NCBI GenBank assembly: GCA_964019425.1
Contig: OZ025796.1
Coordinates: 186,001 to 250,000, forward strand
Length of the DNA stretch: 64,000 nt
Origin: Flectonema sp. DT1601
Taxonomy: Eukaryota > Euglenozoa > Diplonemea > Diplonemida > Diplonemidae
Reading direction: 5' to 3'
Part shown: piece by piece, positions 44,770-56,439 of the stretch
Layout of the letters: the number at the start of each line of letters is the position of its first letter
Numbering within the stretch: the first letter of the stretch is position 1
The notes under the pieces: generated by a model
The model's input: the letters and a program-made list of their open reading frames with translations, nothing else
Told to the model about the DNA's origin: nothing
Databases searched by the model: none
Made by a program: the position numbers and the translations under genes

Positions 44770-45377
44770 CGGTTAGCTGTTTAGTAATAAAATTTATATA
44801 AAAAAAACATTCACCGCAATCCCATATGGACTTGGGTTAACACGCAACAAATTAGACATGAATCATTATAACTGGATTCCTATGAGGGGGAGATGTATGT
44901 TCGATTTTTATAAAAATTACAACCAGTGTTGTATCATAAAAGCATACGTATCCTACACGGTCTGCAGAACCAGGGCAGGCGCGTCGAATACACCCAGACA
45001 ACTTAACGATAGGACTGTAAACTGTAAAAGATAATATAACATTAGTGACTGCATCAGGGTTTCGAGAGTAATCTATATACCTCTTTACCTATTCTCTCGT
45101 CAACAACAATTTAATTATCTGATGGGGGAATAATATTGTTGGTACCTAGTCTATTCATACCTTTCCACTTTTATAAAGAGAATCACATGGCATTTGCTTA
45201 CATGTTAAGCAAAAGGCTTTTAAAAAAAATACCTTCTTCGATCTACGAAGCTAAATTAATCAAATCCAACGAAAAGGGGAGATTCGACTATGAACTATAT
45301 TCCCCAGTACAGTAATGCTGCTTTGATAGCCGTACTAGGCTTTACTTAATTGGCGTCCGGCATCAATATGTATAAAG
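44770..45377. repeat. Intergenic stretch with interrupted R1 copy
   Basis: 44887-44946 is the start of R1 and about 45025-45105 continues it ('agataatataacattagtg', 'tttcgagagtaat', 'tacctctttacc'). About 80 unrelated bases between the two parts suggest an insertion or local rearrangement. No gene is seen. Confidence 0.65.
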
Positions 45378-45907
45378 CTAATTCTCTTGTTGGGTTAGAT
45401 GTTTGTACAGTGCCTGCTCTATTTGTACTAATCCCATAGGCTGGTGGTGGTGGTTGTTTTTTTTGTGAAAGAGAATTAGATTTATCTTTAAAAAAAAAGA
45501 AATTACATACTTCATATGATTTTCTTCCGCTATTAAAATGCATGAGAGACAGGTCATCGAAGGATTCTAAGAATTTAAATAAATCTGTTTTGTCGTATCG
45601 TATCGTAGTTGATGTTGTTGTTATTATTTATATACACCCGACCATGTAATCAATAATAAAACATACCTTTGATATCGTATGTGATTTCTTGCATAGCTGG
45701 ATTCTCTTGTTTTAGTCTCGTTTGAAACATTTGACAAAGTCCTTGCATTGCTTCTCCCTGGTTTTATTTGTTTATTCTTTTTTTTTTTACATCGGGGTGT
45801 GGGGAGGGATTTTTAAAAAAAAAAACACATACTAAAGTCTCATAATCGCTGTAGGTTCGAGAGCTGAGCTGTGCCGTAGGCTGGTACATTAGTATCGCGT
45901 GGCTCAT
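45378..45907 (-). CDS. ERH: Enhancer of rudimentary homologue (ERH), four short exons
   Basis: Exons are 45907-45833, 45757-45667, 45584-45511 and 45440-45378, giving exactly 100 residues (human ERH has 104). It starts 'MSHAILMYQPT...RTYSDYETL', matching human 'MSHTILLVQPT...RTYADYESV'. Exon 2 gives 'AMQGLCQMFQTRLKQENP' and 'ITYDI'. Exon 3 gives 'LFKFLESFDDLSLM', matching 'LFDFIDDLADLSCLVY'. Exon 4 aligns 'PMGLVQIEQALYKHLTQQ' with 'PYNKDWIKEKIYVLLRRQ'. Introns are GTATGT...CCAG, GTATGT...ACAG and GTATGT...CCAG. ERH is a small conserved nuclear dimer tied to splicing, RNA decay and small-RNA pathways. The C-terminus lacks the conserved Asp-Trp, the only odd point. It lies 460 bp downstream of SNU114. 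Confidence 0.9.
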
Positions 45908-46366
45908 TGTATAAAAATTGGGCTCCTGGAGTTAATAAAAAAAATAGTAATCAAAAAATAAAATAAAAAGTTTCCATGCAAAGCATCACTTTTTGCTCAA
46001 TAAACATAAATGCCGTTTTCCTGTTAAATAGAAAGGGTTGCTGATTTTGTTGTTGTTGTTTATTTGCTTTTTTTGTTTTTCTTAAAGAAAAACCCCTCTC
46101 TTGTCGATACCATAGAGGTCACACTACACTGCATTACTGATTGTGTTCTACGAAAGCCAATTTTTATTCACCAAACAAAAAAGAAGAAAAAGAAACGGGG
46201 AAAAAAAAAATGACAAAAAAAAAAAAAAAAAGTAGAACTCCTCGCGAACACGTCGCGTAAACTCATACTGTGATCCGCTTAAACGACCAAAAGTGATGGT
46301 CTGTGAATCCGAAAAGGCTATGGCCTCTGAACAAGATAATACCATTAAGAATGAAATGGCTCTCAT
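45908..46366. other. Intergenic stretch between ERH and SNU114
   Basis: A/T runs only, with no repeat or hairpin of note. It must hold the SNU114 3' end signal and the ERH promoter or leader. Confidence 0.5.
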
Positions 46367-49300
46367 TTACATTCCGATGTCCGCTCCGTGTTTTGCTAGT
46401 TCTAAGAGCATCGGATCGTCAAAATATTTATTGATAGAAACGTCTTCCGTCATTCCCTTTCTTCGACGAGTCTTAACCATGTAATCACGTGCTAAGAAGT
46501 GAGGCTGACTAGGTTCCAACGGTCTTAAAACGATGTCTCTGTCGAGAGGATCGCTCGGAACGATTGTCCAACGGTCAAACGACGACTGAATAAAAGCCTG
46601 ACCATGAGTGTGAGTTCTAATGTCTGTTTCGAGACCAAATGAATCCATAATCGGAACATAGCCATTTAAAACAAATAAAGGTGTTCCTGGTAATTTAGAT
46701 TCATCAACAATATGACCCCTCCTCCTCGCCATTATAGTCATGATTGCTGGAATGCAGTCTAAAGATGTGATAACTTCGACAGCGTATACGGGTTCCATTA
46801 ATCTTGGTGTTGCCATTAAAAACGCTGAATACGTAACTCTTTTTGCCGCAGGTATGATTTGTCCATTAGCTCTTTGCATTGCTTGCTCTGCTACGTCTGC
46901 TTCTAGTAAGCGAAATTTAACATTTCTAATTTCTTCTCCACATAAAGGACCATCTCTAGTTCCCCAATCAAACCCTTGTACAACCGAGTCTTTAATTCCC
47001 ATTAGCCTTTGTCGGTTAGTCTGTTTTGTTGTTTTTATATTTTTCTTCTTTTTTTTCTTTTTTTTCGTATCAAACACAAACACACACAAAAAAAAAAGCA
47101 TACCTCCGAAGCTATGGTGTCGTCAAGCAATACGTTTGGACCAGCGGTGTCAGGACCGAACCTGTTGTGTTATAATTACGTTTTATTTTCTCTCTTTCTT
47201 TTTTTTTTTCTATTTAAAAGAAGGAACAAAACAAAACACATACGCCCATATCGATCTCGCCGCTAAGGTATCCCATCCATACTTTTCCTCGAGGAATGTT
47301 CTCATCTTTTTCTTTGGCATGTCGAGTGTGATTTCTGTGTTGTTAATTCTTCGTTGGTGTTGCGTCAGACAATAGAAAAACAGAATTCAATAACATTCAC
47401 ATCAAAAAATACTCTTGGCTCCACCTTAACACTAAGTGAAGCTTATTGAAAGATGCTTCGTAGCTGACTCGGGCGCCGTAAATTATTAAAAAAAAGAGAG
47501 CAGGACAGTTGCGGCAATCACTCAAAAAAGAGAGAAAATGAGTGAATCTCATCTCGAAAAGAACAAACTCGTGAGAAACAGAAGGAACTCTTGGCTCCAC
47601 CTTAACACTAAGTGAAGCTTATTGAAAGATGCTTCGTAGCTGACTCGGGCGCCGTAAACAAAAAGCTAAACAGTAAATCACAAAACAAAAGAAACTGTCG
47701 TCCATCTTGTTTTGTGAAAGCACTCTACTCTCGACAAGGTTAACGGTCTTGTGAGAGTGAGAGAGAAGGAACTCTTGGCTCCACCTTAACACTAAGTGAA
47801 GCTTATTGAAAGATGCTTCGTAGCTGACTCGGGCGCCGTTAAGCGAACAATCGTCCAAAAGAATAAATAAAAATAAAACACAAACCTTCTGCGACTATGT
47901 CCTTAGCGAGGTCATCCTCAAGAGGCTCAGCAATCATCGTAATTTTGTTTTTTTTGTTAGGAGATTCAGCATTGCATTTGAGAGACGAAGTCTCAATTAC
48001 AGTCTCTGTGAATATAGTGACCGGGTCGGATACTTTAACTTCAATATCGGAGTACATCTTTCTGAGATCGTGAAGCATGCAGTCCAGGTGCATCTCACCA
48101 GTTCCCATTATAATATGCTCACCTGATTCTTCTACTCGTGTGATGCTATTAGGAAATGTTTTGTTTACCTTACGTAACCCATCAATCATTTTGGGTAGTT
48201 CAGAAGGTAGAAGCGGTTCCACAGCAACTTTCACAACAGATTTTGTAGGAAATGAAAGAGATTTAAATACATGAATATCATCATTTCTCGGAGAGCAGAT
48301 CGTAGCAGTCTTAACAATCTTATCATCGACACCTTCAATTAGAACATGAGAACCTGCTGGGGCAGTTGAAACCTCATGGAGACTCCTCCCCTGACATATC
48401 CAAAGCTTTCCTGTCTCAGCTAAAGACATGTCTTCTGGGTCATCAGTCGTGTATGACTCACCTAGGATTTTAACTTGGCTATTGTGTTTTAGTGTTCCGG
48501 AATACACACGTCCGAAAGCGTCAAAGCCGCTTCCATCTGATCTGTGAAGCAGTTTCGTAACGTGTACGATTAATTCACCTTCAGGACTACTGTCACAAAC
48601 TGATTGTGTAGATGCTTCTCCAGTCTTACCACTGAAGATAATTTCAGCCCTGTGAGGCATATATTGTGTTGGAGACGGTATCATATCAATTATCATTTCA
48701 TTAAATCCAGTTGTGTTGTCAAAGAATCGACTGCAAATGGTAGTCATGAGTGGTTCTGCATCCTGTTTAAGTTCTGTTTTCCAAAGTCTAATACCCAATT
48801 CATCAAGAATTGGTGTTAGTGATTTAGGATCCTCCCCTATTGCCTGAGCTTTCATTTTGTATAAGGGTTCGAGAATGAAAGAAACGAACGAAAGTTTATC
48901 TTGTTCACCTTCTTCATTCGTTTCTGGTTTTCTGTTGAATGTACGGGTTTCAGGATTGAAATAAATATCACCCCAAAGACGGGCTGCGAATCGATCCGAG
49001 TCTAGTCCTCCTCCGTAGAAATCTTTATATATTCTTGCGAACGATTTTAGTGTAAAAGACCATCCGTATTTCGCACTTGCAAAGCAGACATTCCCCAACT
49101 CAGGACTCAGCCTAGGAGATTCTTGATTTGTTACTTTGCAGTAATTTGGATGAATTCCACACGATTGTATATAACTGTTAATGTCACCAATGACGTGTTG
49201 CATTTTTTTAAATGCGTCGTGAGGAGGGATGTGAAGTTCAAGAATCAACCTATCTATCTTATTTAACACCAACACCATAGGAATACATTCACGTAATGCG

Positions 49301-49998
49301 TGAGTAATAATTTTTTTAGTTGTTGTTCGAAGACCCTCAATTACATCCACACACAGGACTAACCCGTCGCTGATACGAAGACTGGCTGTAACTTCATCAA
49401 TGAAATCAATGTGTCCTGGGGTATCGATCATGTTGAAAAGGTAATTTTTACCTCTGCTGTCTTCCATGAGTGACGATACCGGTGTCGGTTTGATTGACAT
49501 TTTACGTTGCTGTTCATCTAGTCGGGTGTCGGTGAATCCATTTGTCTCTCCCAATAAGTAGTCAAAGAATGAAGTTTTTCCGTGACCAATGTATCCAGCA
49601 ACAGTAATATTTCTAACAAATTGTTGTTTCTGAGACATTGAATGAAGGTAGTCAGATTCTCTGGTATTTTTTTTTGATTTTCGTGAATCAACGTTGAATT
49701 TCTTTTCAACTGTTGGAGCAATTATCGGTACTTCAATAGGTTGCGCATCCTCTTCTCCTACAATGATCTGAGTCTCATCGCCATACACCTCTTCAGCATC
49801 TGGATAGTATTTCTTGTCTTCATGGAGAACCACTGCTGTTGACATCGGTCCTTCAGCGTCCTCCATTTTCTCGTCACCATCTTCATCGCTTGATAAGGTT
49901 TCCTCTGTGCTTGATACTTCTGATGACGATGATGATGATGCCTCACTTTCTTCTATTTTTCCAATAAAGTTTCCAAATTCATCATATTGCCCATCCAT
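46367..49998 (-). CDS. SNU114: Snu114/EFTUD2, U5 snRNP EF-2-like GTPase
   Basis: Four exons (49998-47886, 47334-47244, 47161-47104 and 47020-46367) give 971 residues; the human protein has 972. It begins '[13 protein letters not shown]' like human 'MDTDLYDEFGNYIG', with an acidic Ser/Glu stretch at 15-50. GTPase motifs are 'GHGKTS' at about 138-143, 'DTPGHIDF' and 'NKID'. Later segments include '[15 protein letters not shown]', '[19 protein letters not shown]', '[19 protein letters not shown]' and a C-terminal 'TRRRKG...[11 protein letters not shown]'. The joins restore the alignment residue for residue. It drives spliceosome activation and disassembly with Brr2 and Prp8. Introns 2 and 3 are 82 and 83 bp. 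Intron 1 is 551 bp and carries a triplicated repeat. Confidence 0.96.
47411..47840. repeat. Triplicated 70-bp repeat inside SNU114 intron 1
   Basis: Near-identical 70-bp units lie at 47411-47480, 47587-47657 and 47771-47840, spaced 176 and 184 bp. Each begins 'actcttggctccacc' and ends 'gactcgggcgccgt'. The spacers are more diverged but also share a 'tctcga...gtgaga' trace, so the original unit was about 180 bp. The units are richer in GC than their surroundings. They lie wholly within the only oversized intron found in this window. Confidence 0.85.
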
Positions 49999-50103
49999 AA
50001 TATATGATGCGACCTGTTTATTATAACAATACTAGTGAAGTATACCACAATAATATGTTCGTTGTGAATGACGACAATACTAAAGAAATGTTCGAAGCCC
50101 GTG

Positions 50104-50188
50104 ATTCCCTGAAAATCTGGTGGTGGTGTTCGACGTTATGTTCTCAACAAGGACCAGATTAAGCTCGTAGAGCTGTCCTCCAGGGAAT
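50104..50188. ncRNA. Candidate three-way-junction RNA
   Basis: ATTCCCTG (50104-50111) pairs with CAGGGAAT (50181-50188) and encloses two further stems: AATCTGG (50114-50120) with CCAGATT (50154-50160), and AGCTC (50162-50166) with GAGCT (50170-50174). All three stems are perfect. The strand and any transcript are unknown, and I match it to no known RNA family. Confidence 0.35.
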
Positions 50189-51115
50189 GCACGCGGTGTT
50201 TAAAGCTGTTTAATAGAGCGATGCACACTATTGGTTCACATTTTCGTAATATTTTAAGAAAGAATAAAAAAAATATTATTTTATTTTTTTTGAATTTCTG
50301 TATGCATTTCAATCCAAAGACAGGAGAAAGCCTCTCTGGGGGGAAAAAACAAGATAACCCTCATTTCTAATGTATTTTATTTATTTATTTTTTTTTATTT
50401 TTTAAAAGTCTTTTGTTTTTCCCCTTTTCACCTTTTTGACCTTTTGATTTATTTATTCTTATTTTTTTTTTTCTTAAATTCTCCCAGATTGGTAACCCCC
50501 ATTTCAGCTGATGGATGTGATCGTGCATTGTCCGTTGTTGGCTTTTGTTTCTAACAAAACAGAAAACAGGGTTTTTTTTTTTTTTTTTTTTTTTTGCTTG
50601 TACACAAAAAAAAAAAAAAAGCAATCAAAAGTATAACACACATAGACCTCACGCAACCGTAAGAAGGTAATTAATTAACAAGGCAAGGCACAGTGACGCA
50701 AGCTTCAAACTATTCCACGTGCGAGTAGTGAAGAAAAAAGTGCAAAAAAAAAAAAAAAAAAAACATTGAAAAACATTGGGATAAGGAAGGGTTGATTCAC
50801 GTCTAATATAAAACCATAGAATAATAGGGGAAAAAAAGAAAACAGCAATAATTTCAATAAAATAAAAATAAAAAAAAAACTTCTTGATCGGACTGACGAG
50901 TTCGTAAGAAATTAAAGCCACGAGGCACGTTGTACCAGTCTTCACCCCACACGGAATAAGGTACTTCAATCCCAGGTGTGCTTGAAAATACTTCCTCAAT
51001 ACAAAATCTCAATATAGAAGAAGGCAACACGAATTCAGTTTATTCTATTATCGAACCACTCGGAAAGAATTACTAAGCGAAAAAGAAGAAAAAAAAAAAC
51101 GTCAGGAAAAAAAGA

Positions 51116-51186
51116 CATTCAGATAAACTTTATATTTTGCTAATTGTAACTTTGACTAAAATATACTGCTCTCAATCTGAATAGTT
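51116..51186. mobile_element. Small inverted-repeat element (MITE-like), shortened copy 3
   Basis: It runs from 'cattcagataaactttata' to 'caatctgaatagttt', an inverted pair 71 bp apart. It sits about 65 bp downstream of the SEY1 stop codon. Confidence 0.6.
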
Positions 51187-51249
51187 TCTCCTTCATTGGC
51201 GCAAAAGGAAAAAAAAAACACTTTTAAGAGATAATAATATTGATTATGC

Positions 51250-53440
51250 TTATTCAGTTTTCTTTTCAGCTGCAGGTTTTGGTTGCTCAGTTTCAGGTCC
51301 TTTTTCCAAAACCATTCTAGCAACCGGCCAGGCACTTCGCAAGATGGTAGCAACCGGCAGTGGTCCGTTTTCCATATGCTCCAGGTAGACGTCACAAACA
51401 CGCTGACGAGCAAATAAATAAACAAAAGCAAATCCAACAATCAGAAGTGCTGGATTACTGGCCATGAAGTATACCTCATCGAGACCGAGTGCGATGAACA
51501 CCAAGTAAACCCAAAGTGGAAGGTTAAGTTTGTCTTTTACTCTCAACTTTGCTTCTAATATAATAGACTTGATGTCGTGTTTCAACTCATCGTATATTGA
51601 TTGAATCTTATCTTTTGGGATTAGAATCATTTCTTCTGATGGGAATGTCCCAGTTAGCTCAAGCTCTGCACTTTCTCTACTTCCGAATTCAGGAATCTTA
51701 ACTGTTACGGTACTATCTCCTTCAAGTTTCCAATGCATTAGCTCAACAAGGACTGAGCATGCTTGTTTCCATGCTTCAGGACATCTCTTTTCTAAAGCAT
51801 CTTCCTTAACACCAAGTTCTACCCCATCAGCGTTGTGTAGAAGACAGAATAGGAATCGTTGTGACATTAGTTCTCTGATGCAGACAGTCTTTGAAAGCTG
51901 TGGGTTTTGTTTTGTCATTTAGTAGTTAAAACACGAGTTTATCATAAAAAAGTAGTTAACCAGTATCTACACAATCAGAATACATACAACTGCATCTTGA
52001 AGGGTTACGTCAATCATCTTACTCATACGAGATGCGCAGACTCCCATTCCTTCGTCATCGAGCTTACCTTCGTCTTTGAATTTCTTTAGCTCTTCAACCA
52101 CGACGGTGGCGAATAACTTATCCCTCTGTTGGGTGGTGTTTTTTTGTTTTTCTTCCAGAAATACCGTAAAAGGTAATGTAATGACATACCTGCTGTCTAA
52201 GTCTGTCCCATAAATTTGAAAAGTCTTGAGAATCACGAAGTAGATTGTTAATAACTTCAGACAGGTGACTTTTAGCACTGCGTTCGATCTTCTTACAGAG
52301 AGCGTCGTAGACGGTTTGCATTATGTCAGATATTACCTTCTTAATGTCTTGTCTAGCATTCGTTAGTTGAACTTCCATGATATCCTTGTACCGAGAGAAT
52401 TGATGCACGTCCTGTTCGATTCCCTTGAGTGTTGAGGCGCTGAGTTCTTTTAGTGAAGATGATAGACCGACTGAGTCACCGGCAGCTGCGCGTTCCCGCA
52501 TTGCAGCTGAATCAGTGTTGAATTTCTCCTTGTGGGTTTCGATGATTTCACCCATTCTGTGTTTTGCGACGAGTTCTTTTTCACCCGGAATGTTTATATT
52601 TTTATTATCTTTAATAGCGTTCCAACAAGTCTTAGCATACGTGTCCAAATGAGATAGCAGAACTCCAGAGCTTCGCATGCCGGATGAGTTGGAGAATACG
52701 AATTCCTCTTCTTCACGATCTAAGAATTTCTTACTTAAAACAACCGCATCGTCTTCAAAGGATGGACTAGCTGGATGAGGAAGGCTGCTAACACCAAAAT
52801 CAAACCATTTTTGGAATTCATCATCAGCATGGTCAGCTGGTTTTGTTATTTTTTTCCAAACATCTTCCATCGTCGTCAACAATTGTTGTGAAAGGATCGG
52901 TACTGGAGTATTACCATCGTAGTCTCTTACCACGAACATTAACATCTTTTTGGTTCCACCGCCTGATGAAGACTTCGCGACTTGCATTTGTATATCAAAA
53001 TTTAGTTGTAAGATTGTTTCGAGGAGGGGAATATTCATCGCATGCCGTCTTCCGATTTCATGTTGAAAGACGTTTACGAGCAGAACATCTGCCATTGCCA
53101 GAGCGAACAAACTGAGCTTTTTCTCGAACGATTGTTCCTCTCCACGTTCTTGACTGTCAGTTCCCTCGAAATCTAAAACTATTAAGTTATCGCAACCAGC
53201 AGCCTTCGCCATCCATACTCCTTGTGTAGTCTGACCACGTCTGTCAGCGCTGTTCATCTCCTCAAAAGATGTCTTGAAAAGTTTGTTTAAGAGAGTACTT
53301 TTTCCAGTACTTTGACCTCCAAATACAGCTAATAGTGAATAGTTGTACTCTAGTCCCTTCATTTCTCTGGTCTCTAAGAAATCACCAAATCCTTTGTAGT
53401 TCAATTCCCCGTCAACCAAATGGTGGATAGGCATCCCCAT
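51250..53440 (-). CDS. SEY1: Sey1/RHD3 (atlastin-like) ER membrane-fusion GTPase
   Basis: Three exons (53440-52190, 52125-51988 and 51897-51250) give 678 residues; relatives have about 780-800. Introns are GTATGT...CAACAG (64 bp) and GTATGT...CCACAG (90 bp), both phase 0. The dynamin-like GTPase domain has 'FGGQSTGKSTLLNKLF' at about 40-55, 'RRGQTTQGVW' and 'VLDFEGTDSQERGE', followed by the 'RDYD' guanine motif at about 177-180. A long helical middle domain follows. Exon 3 supplies the C-terminal pair of hydrophobic helices ('LPLWVYLVFIALGLDEVYF' and 'LLIVGFAFVYLFA') and a polar tail, the hairpin anchor of the family. It fuses ER tubules. A shortened copy of this gene lies at 57980-58980. Confidence 0.94.
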
Positions 53441-54029
53441 TTTGTTGTTTTTTTTTATGTTTCTTTTTTTTTTTTTTTCTTCGTTGCTGGTTTAGTATAA
53501 GGGGAGTGGAAACAGTAAACTATTCAGATAAAAACCTTATATATTATAAGTTGTTGATCGCAACATACTACAGACTGCACAGATGACACAATAAAATAAA
53601 CGGCGAATAGTTTTCTTCTCCAACTTAGCAGGTGCACAATAAAAAAAGAAAAAAAAACATCATAATCATCATTCGGGTTGTTCACTCTTCAATCATATTA
53701 ATTATTTCCTGTAAAAGGGTAATAGTGTAATGCAATCAGTGACATTTCTATTATTTATTTTATTTTCGTTTTAGGGTTCAAAGACAGCGCGACGCAGTCC
53801 CCCTGGAGTTGAACAACTTAAGGAAAAAAAAGAGAGAGGAAGGAAAAGAATTAACTTAAAGAGATAATAAAAAGAATTCATTTTCTCTTCTTTAAGTTAT
53901 TTCTTTTCATTCTTCTCACTTGGCTCAGCTCTTTACCCAAGCGTGACCATTATTTTATTTCCGTTGTCGCTATTACAAAACTAACTAAAACAAAAAGTCT
54001 GCAAGCTCGGATGCTGAAAAAAAAAAATT
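53441..54029. mobile_element. Intergenic stretch with MITE-like copy 4
   Basis: The element at 53519-53611 runs from 'actattcagataaa' to 'gcgaatagt'. The next 110 bp ('catcattcggg...ttcaatcatattaattatt') are also shared with 59941-60050, so the duplicated unit is about 230 bp and larger than the inverted-repeat core. No gene is present. Confidence 0.6.
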
Positions 54030-54697
54030 TGCTCGTTGCTGCCAGGTTCTACTTTTTGATGTTCTTCGTAGAATGTTTGTTGTAGTTCTTGCAAATAGCT
54101 GAAATTAATTCGGTCAAGATAAAGATGGTCTGCAACAAAATTCAGTGATGCCCATCCACACTCACCTCCAATTAGACCTTCCCCTGAAGATTGATGTGAT
54201 TATATTGGGAATCGTTTGTCTAAGGTGTGAAGTGTGGAACTTTTATGATTAATGGTGTCTTTTTCGTCGCTTACAGGGATACCATGATTAAACTTTTCGG
54301 AAGTAATATTTAGACGTCTTCGAATTGCAGCTGCAACATTGCCATCGTCAATATATAAGTTGATAAAGCTGTGACAAGCTACTGCGAGGTTCTTAACCTT
54401 GTATCCTCGGTTGAGTAGTCTGTATGTTACGAACTCGAGCTCTTGCAGAAGATCTGCCTGATTATTACAGATTCTGAGTGCTCGTTGGAGCATGGTGGTG
54501 AAGATACTAGTACCCATCGATTCTTGAGCAGCCGAGTGCTGGTGAGTGAATCTTGTTGGTATTATGTGCCATCCACGCGCTTTGTCGTTAACGCTAAGAC
54601 GTATCCACCTGTTGTTTGATCTGGTGGTTTCGATTCGGATTCTAATTCCAATGTATGAAACATCATCAATACCATTAGAGGTCTCGGTGTAGTTCAT
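54030..54697 (-). mobile_element. Second, degraded copy of the retroelement ORF
   Basis: It is clearly related to 840-1958: the same 'DVSYIGIRIRIE', 'FTHQHSAAQESMG' and 'RLLNRGYK' segments and, further on, the start of the peptidase-like region. It is shorter than the first copy and looks inactive. Sequence distance between the copies suggests that they did not arise by a very recent local duplication. Confidence 0.6.
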
Positions 54698-54844
54698 GGA
54701 GTATAATTCTGCTCAGTGTTTCTACCTGTAGTTTAGTTAGAATTTGAGTTTATTATAAAAAAGTGCACTAAAATAAAATATAACAAAGAAAAATTATAAA
54801 AACACATTGTTCTGCTGTTCCATAATACACTGTGGAATACGTAG

Positions 54845-55045
54845 TTTCAGGAGCCTTAATCTTATACTACTTGTCCCTCTTAGGCCTTCATCAGTAAGTT
54901 CTAGGGACTTCATTCCAGTTAATGAATAAATCCTGTAGTTTAGTTAGTATTAATGGTTATCAGTCAAAAGAAGGGGAGAGGGCGGGAAAATTCAATCGAA
55001 TGCAAAAGTTCGTAGGACAACAAACTAATAATAATGGTTGGTTTC
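54845..55045 (+). repeat. Repeat blocks B and A beside the second retroelement copy
   Basis: Block B (about 54845-54915) and block A (about 54935-55045) match 680-765 and 440-590. Here they lie upstream of the ORF, while at the left edge of the window they lie downstream. Confidence 0.7.
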
Positions 55046-56094
55046 GGGCTAAGATTCAACAATCTTTCTTCGGACCATTCCCCTTACCCAGCTCTCTTCA
55101 GCGAAGAAAGTAAGGAGGACACTGCGGTGTCAGGCCTCATTAGTTAGTTAGTATTAGGGGAGTGGGGGAGAAGGTGAAAAAAAATGAAAAAATCTTCTTT
55201 CTTTCATATACATCTTTCTTTATAATACGACCACATGTGCCATATGCCCACACTCCACGAAAGAAAATAGAAAACCCCGGAACAGTACCGAGGATCGTTC
55301 ACCCCCAGTTGTCCAAAGCATTATAATTGTACTGTGGTCTTACCGAAAAACTTTAGAACCACAAAAAAAGCTGGGCAGCACATAGCCATATCACTCAGCA
55401 AGAAATGAAAACCAAAAGGATCAGGTAAGATGACAGTCAGTTTAAGGTCATAACTGCGCCGGACCAAGTTTATGTAACAGGAATGTACTTTCTTTCAATA
55501 AAGAAAACAAAATGACGTAAGACAGTTAGATTTACATTATTTGAATTATACGAATTACAATAATATTTTTCTCTAAGTGTTGTCCTAATTCAAAGGGGCT
55601 ACGGGCCAACTCAGGTAACTGACAAAGAAACTTGATTTTATGCGTCCTTTGAAATCCTACATTCTGTTCTTTATTTTTATTTCATTTTCCGTGACATAAT
55701 TTCTTTTATGCACGTGGGAAGAGAACGCCGCTACGACCAATGCTGCCTAAAGTTAGATCAGAGAAGTTCCATTGAAACTCCGGAATACCCGTGTATTGGT
55801 TAGTAGTCATGGATTGATCTTTTTATGGTCACTATTGTGATTAGAACTAAAGGTGTTTAATGATCAAGTTTCTGTCTCAAAAAAATAAAAGGAGATGTAA
55901 AGAATTATTAATAACAAGAGCTAACATTTGGATGTATTGTATCCATAGTTGACTAATCAGTAACTGGATACACATCTTAGGCGCGTTGCGCCGGGCACAA
56001 ATCTGCTTGCGTATATTTGCACCTGTACTCTGCTCACAAACGGGTTGTCGCGAAGCTTCAACCTGGGAACAGAGTGATGGGGGGTCAACTGTTC
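55046..56094. other. Gene-free stretch
   Basis: No coding region, long homopolymer or recognised repeat is seen. A 'tagttagttagtatta' scrap near 55141 is related to block A. Confidence 0.45.
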
Positions 56095-56335
56095 GGGTTT
56101 GTACGTAAAATAAAAATGTATTGTATCATAAACAACATAACGATAGTTTAACATTAGTTCTGAGATACAGTGACTAAAGGTAATGTTAGTGTAGGTATAC
56201 ACTCTGCGATTGACGTAAATACTTTACATTATAATAAATGTTTCTAACTTAGCTGCATATAAATCTCTTTTTCCGTGTTGTCATTCAGTGCAGTACGGAA
56301 TCGAGTTATTCAATTTTGAATTAATCGTGAGCCCT
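56095..56335 (+). repeat. Dispersed repeat R2, copy 2
   Basis: It matches 22190-22390, including 'ctttttccgtgttgtcattc' and 'agtgcagtacggaatcgagt'. Orientation is the same as copy 1. Confidence 0.75.
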
Positions 56336-56439
56336 GGGAAACCAAAACCAGGGTATAATGTAATACGGCAGAGTGTAGGTTTCACCTACAAATTATTTGC
56401 TTAAAATCAACAATTCTTTGAAAAAAACAGGGGAGGGGG

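Larger units (their letters stand above)
49999..51249. other. Intergenic stretch between SNU114 and SEY1
   Basis: No gene is seen. It includes a candidate structured RNA (50104-50188), the MITE-like copy 51116-51186 and T/A runs at 50572-50595 and 50742-50763. Confidence 0.5.

Noticed and set aside
45378-45543. Reading ERH exon 3 straight on as a Pro-rich tail
   Set aside because: Using the CCAG acceptor at 45441 instead gives a tail that aligns with the ERH C-terminus at every position; the read-through tail does not.
47411-47840. CRISPR-like array (three spaced direct repeats)
   Set aside because: The units are 70 bp, the spacers about 110 bp and related to each other, and the whole lies inside a spliceosomal intron of a eukaryotic gene.
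51250-52125. A separate gene encoding the membrane-anchored C-terminal part next to SEY1
   Set aside because: The proposed start ATG lies in an intron; splicing with standard local signals joins it in frame to the GTPase part and gives the expected Sey1 architecture.
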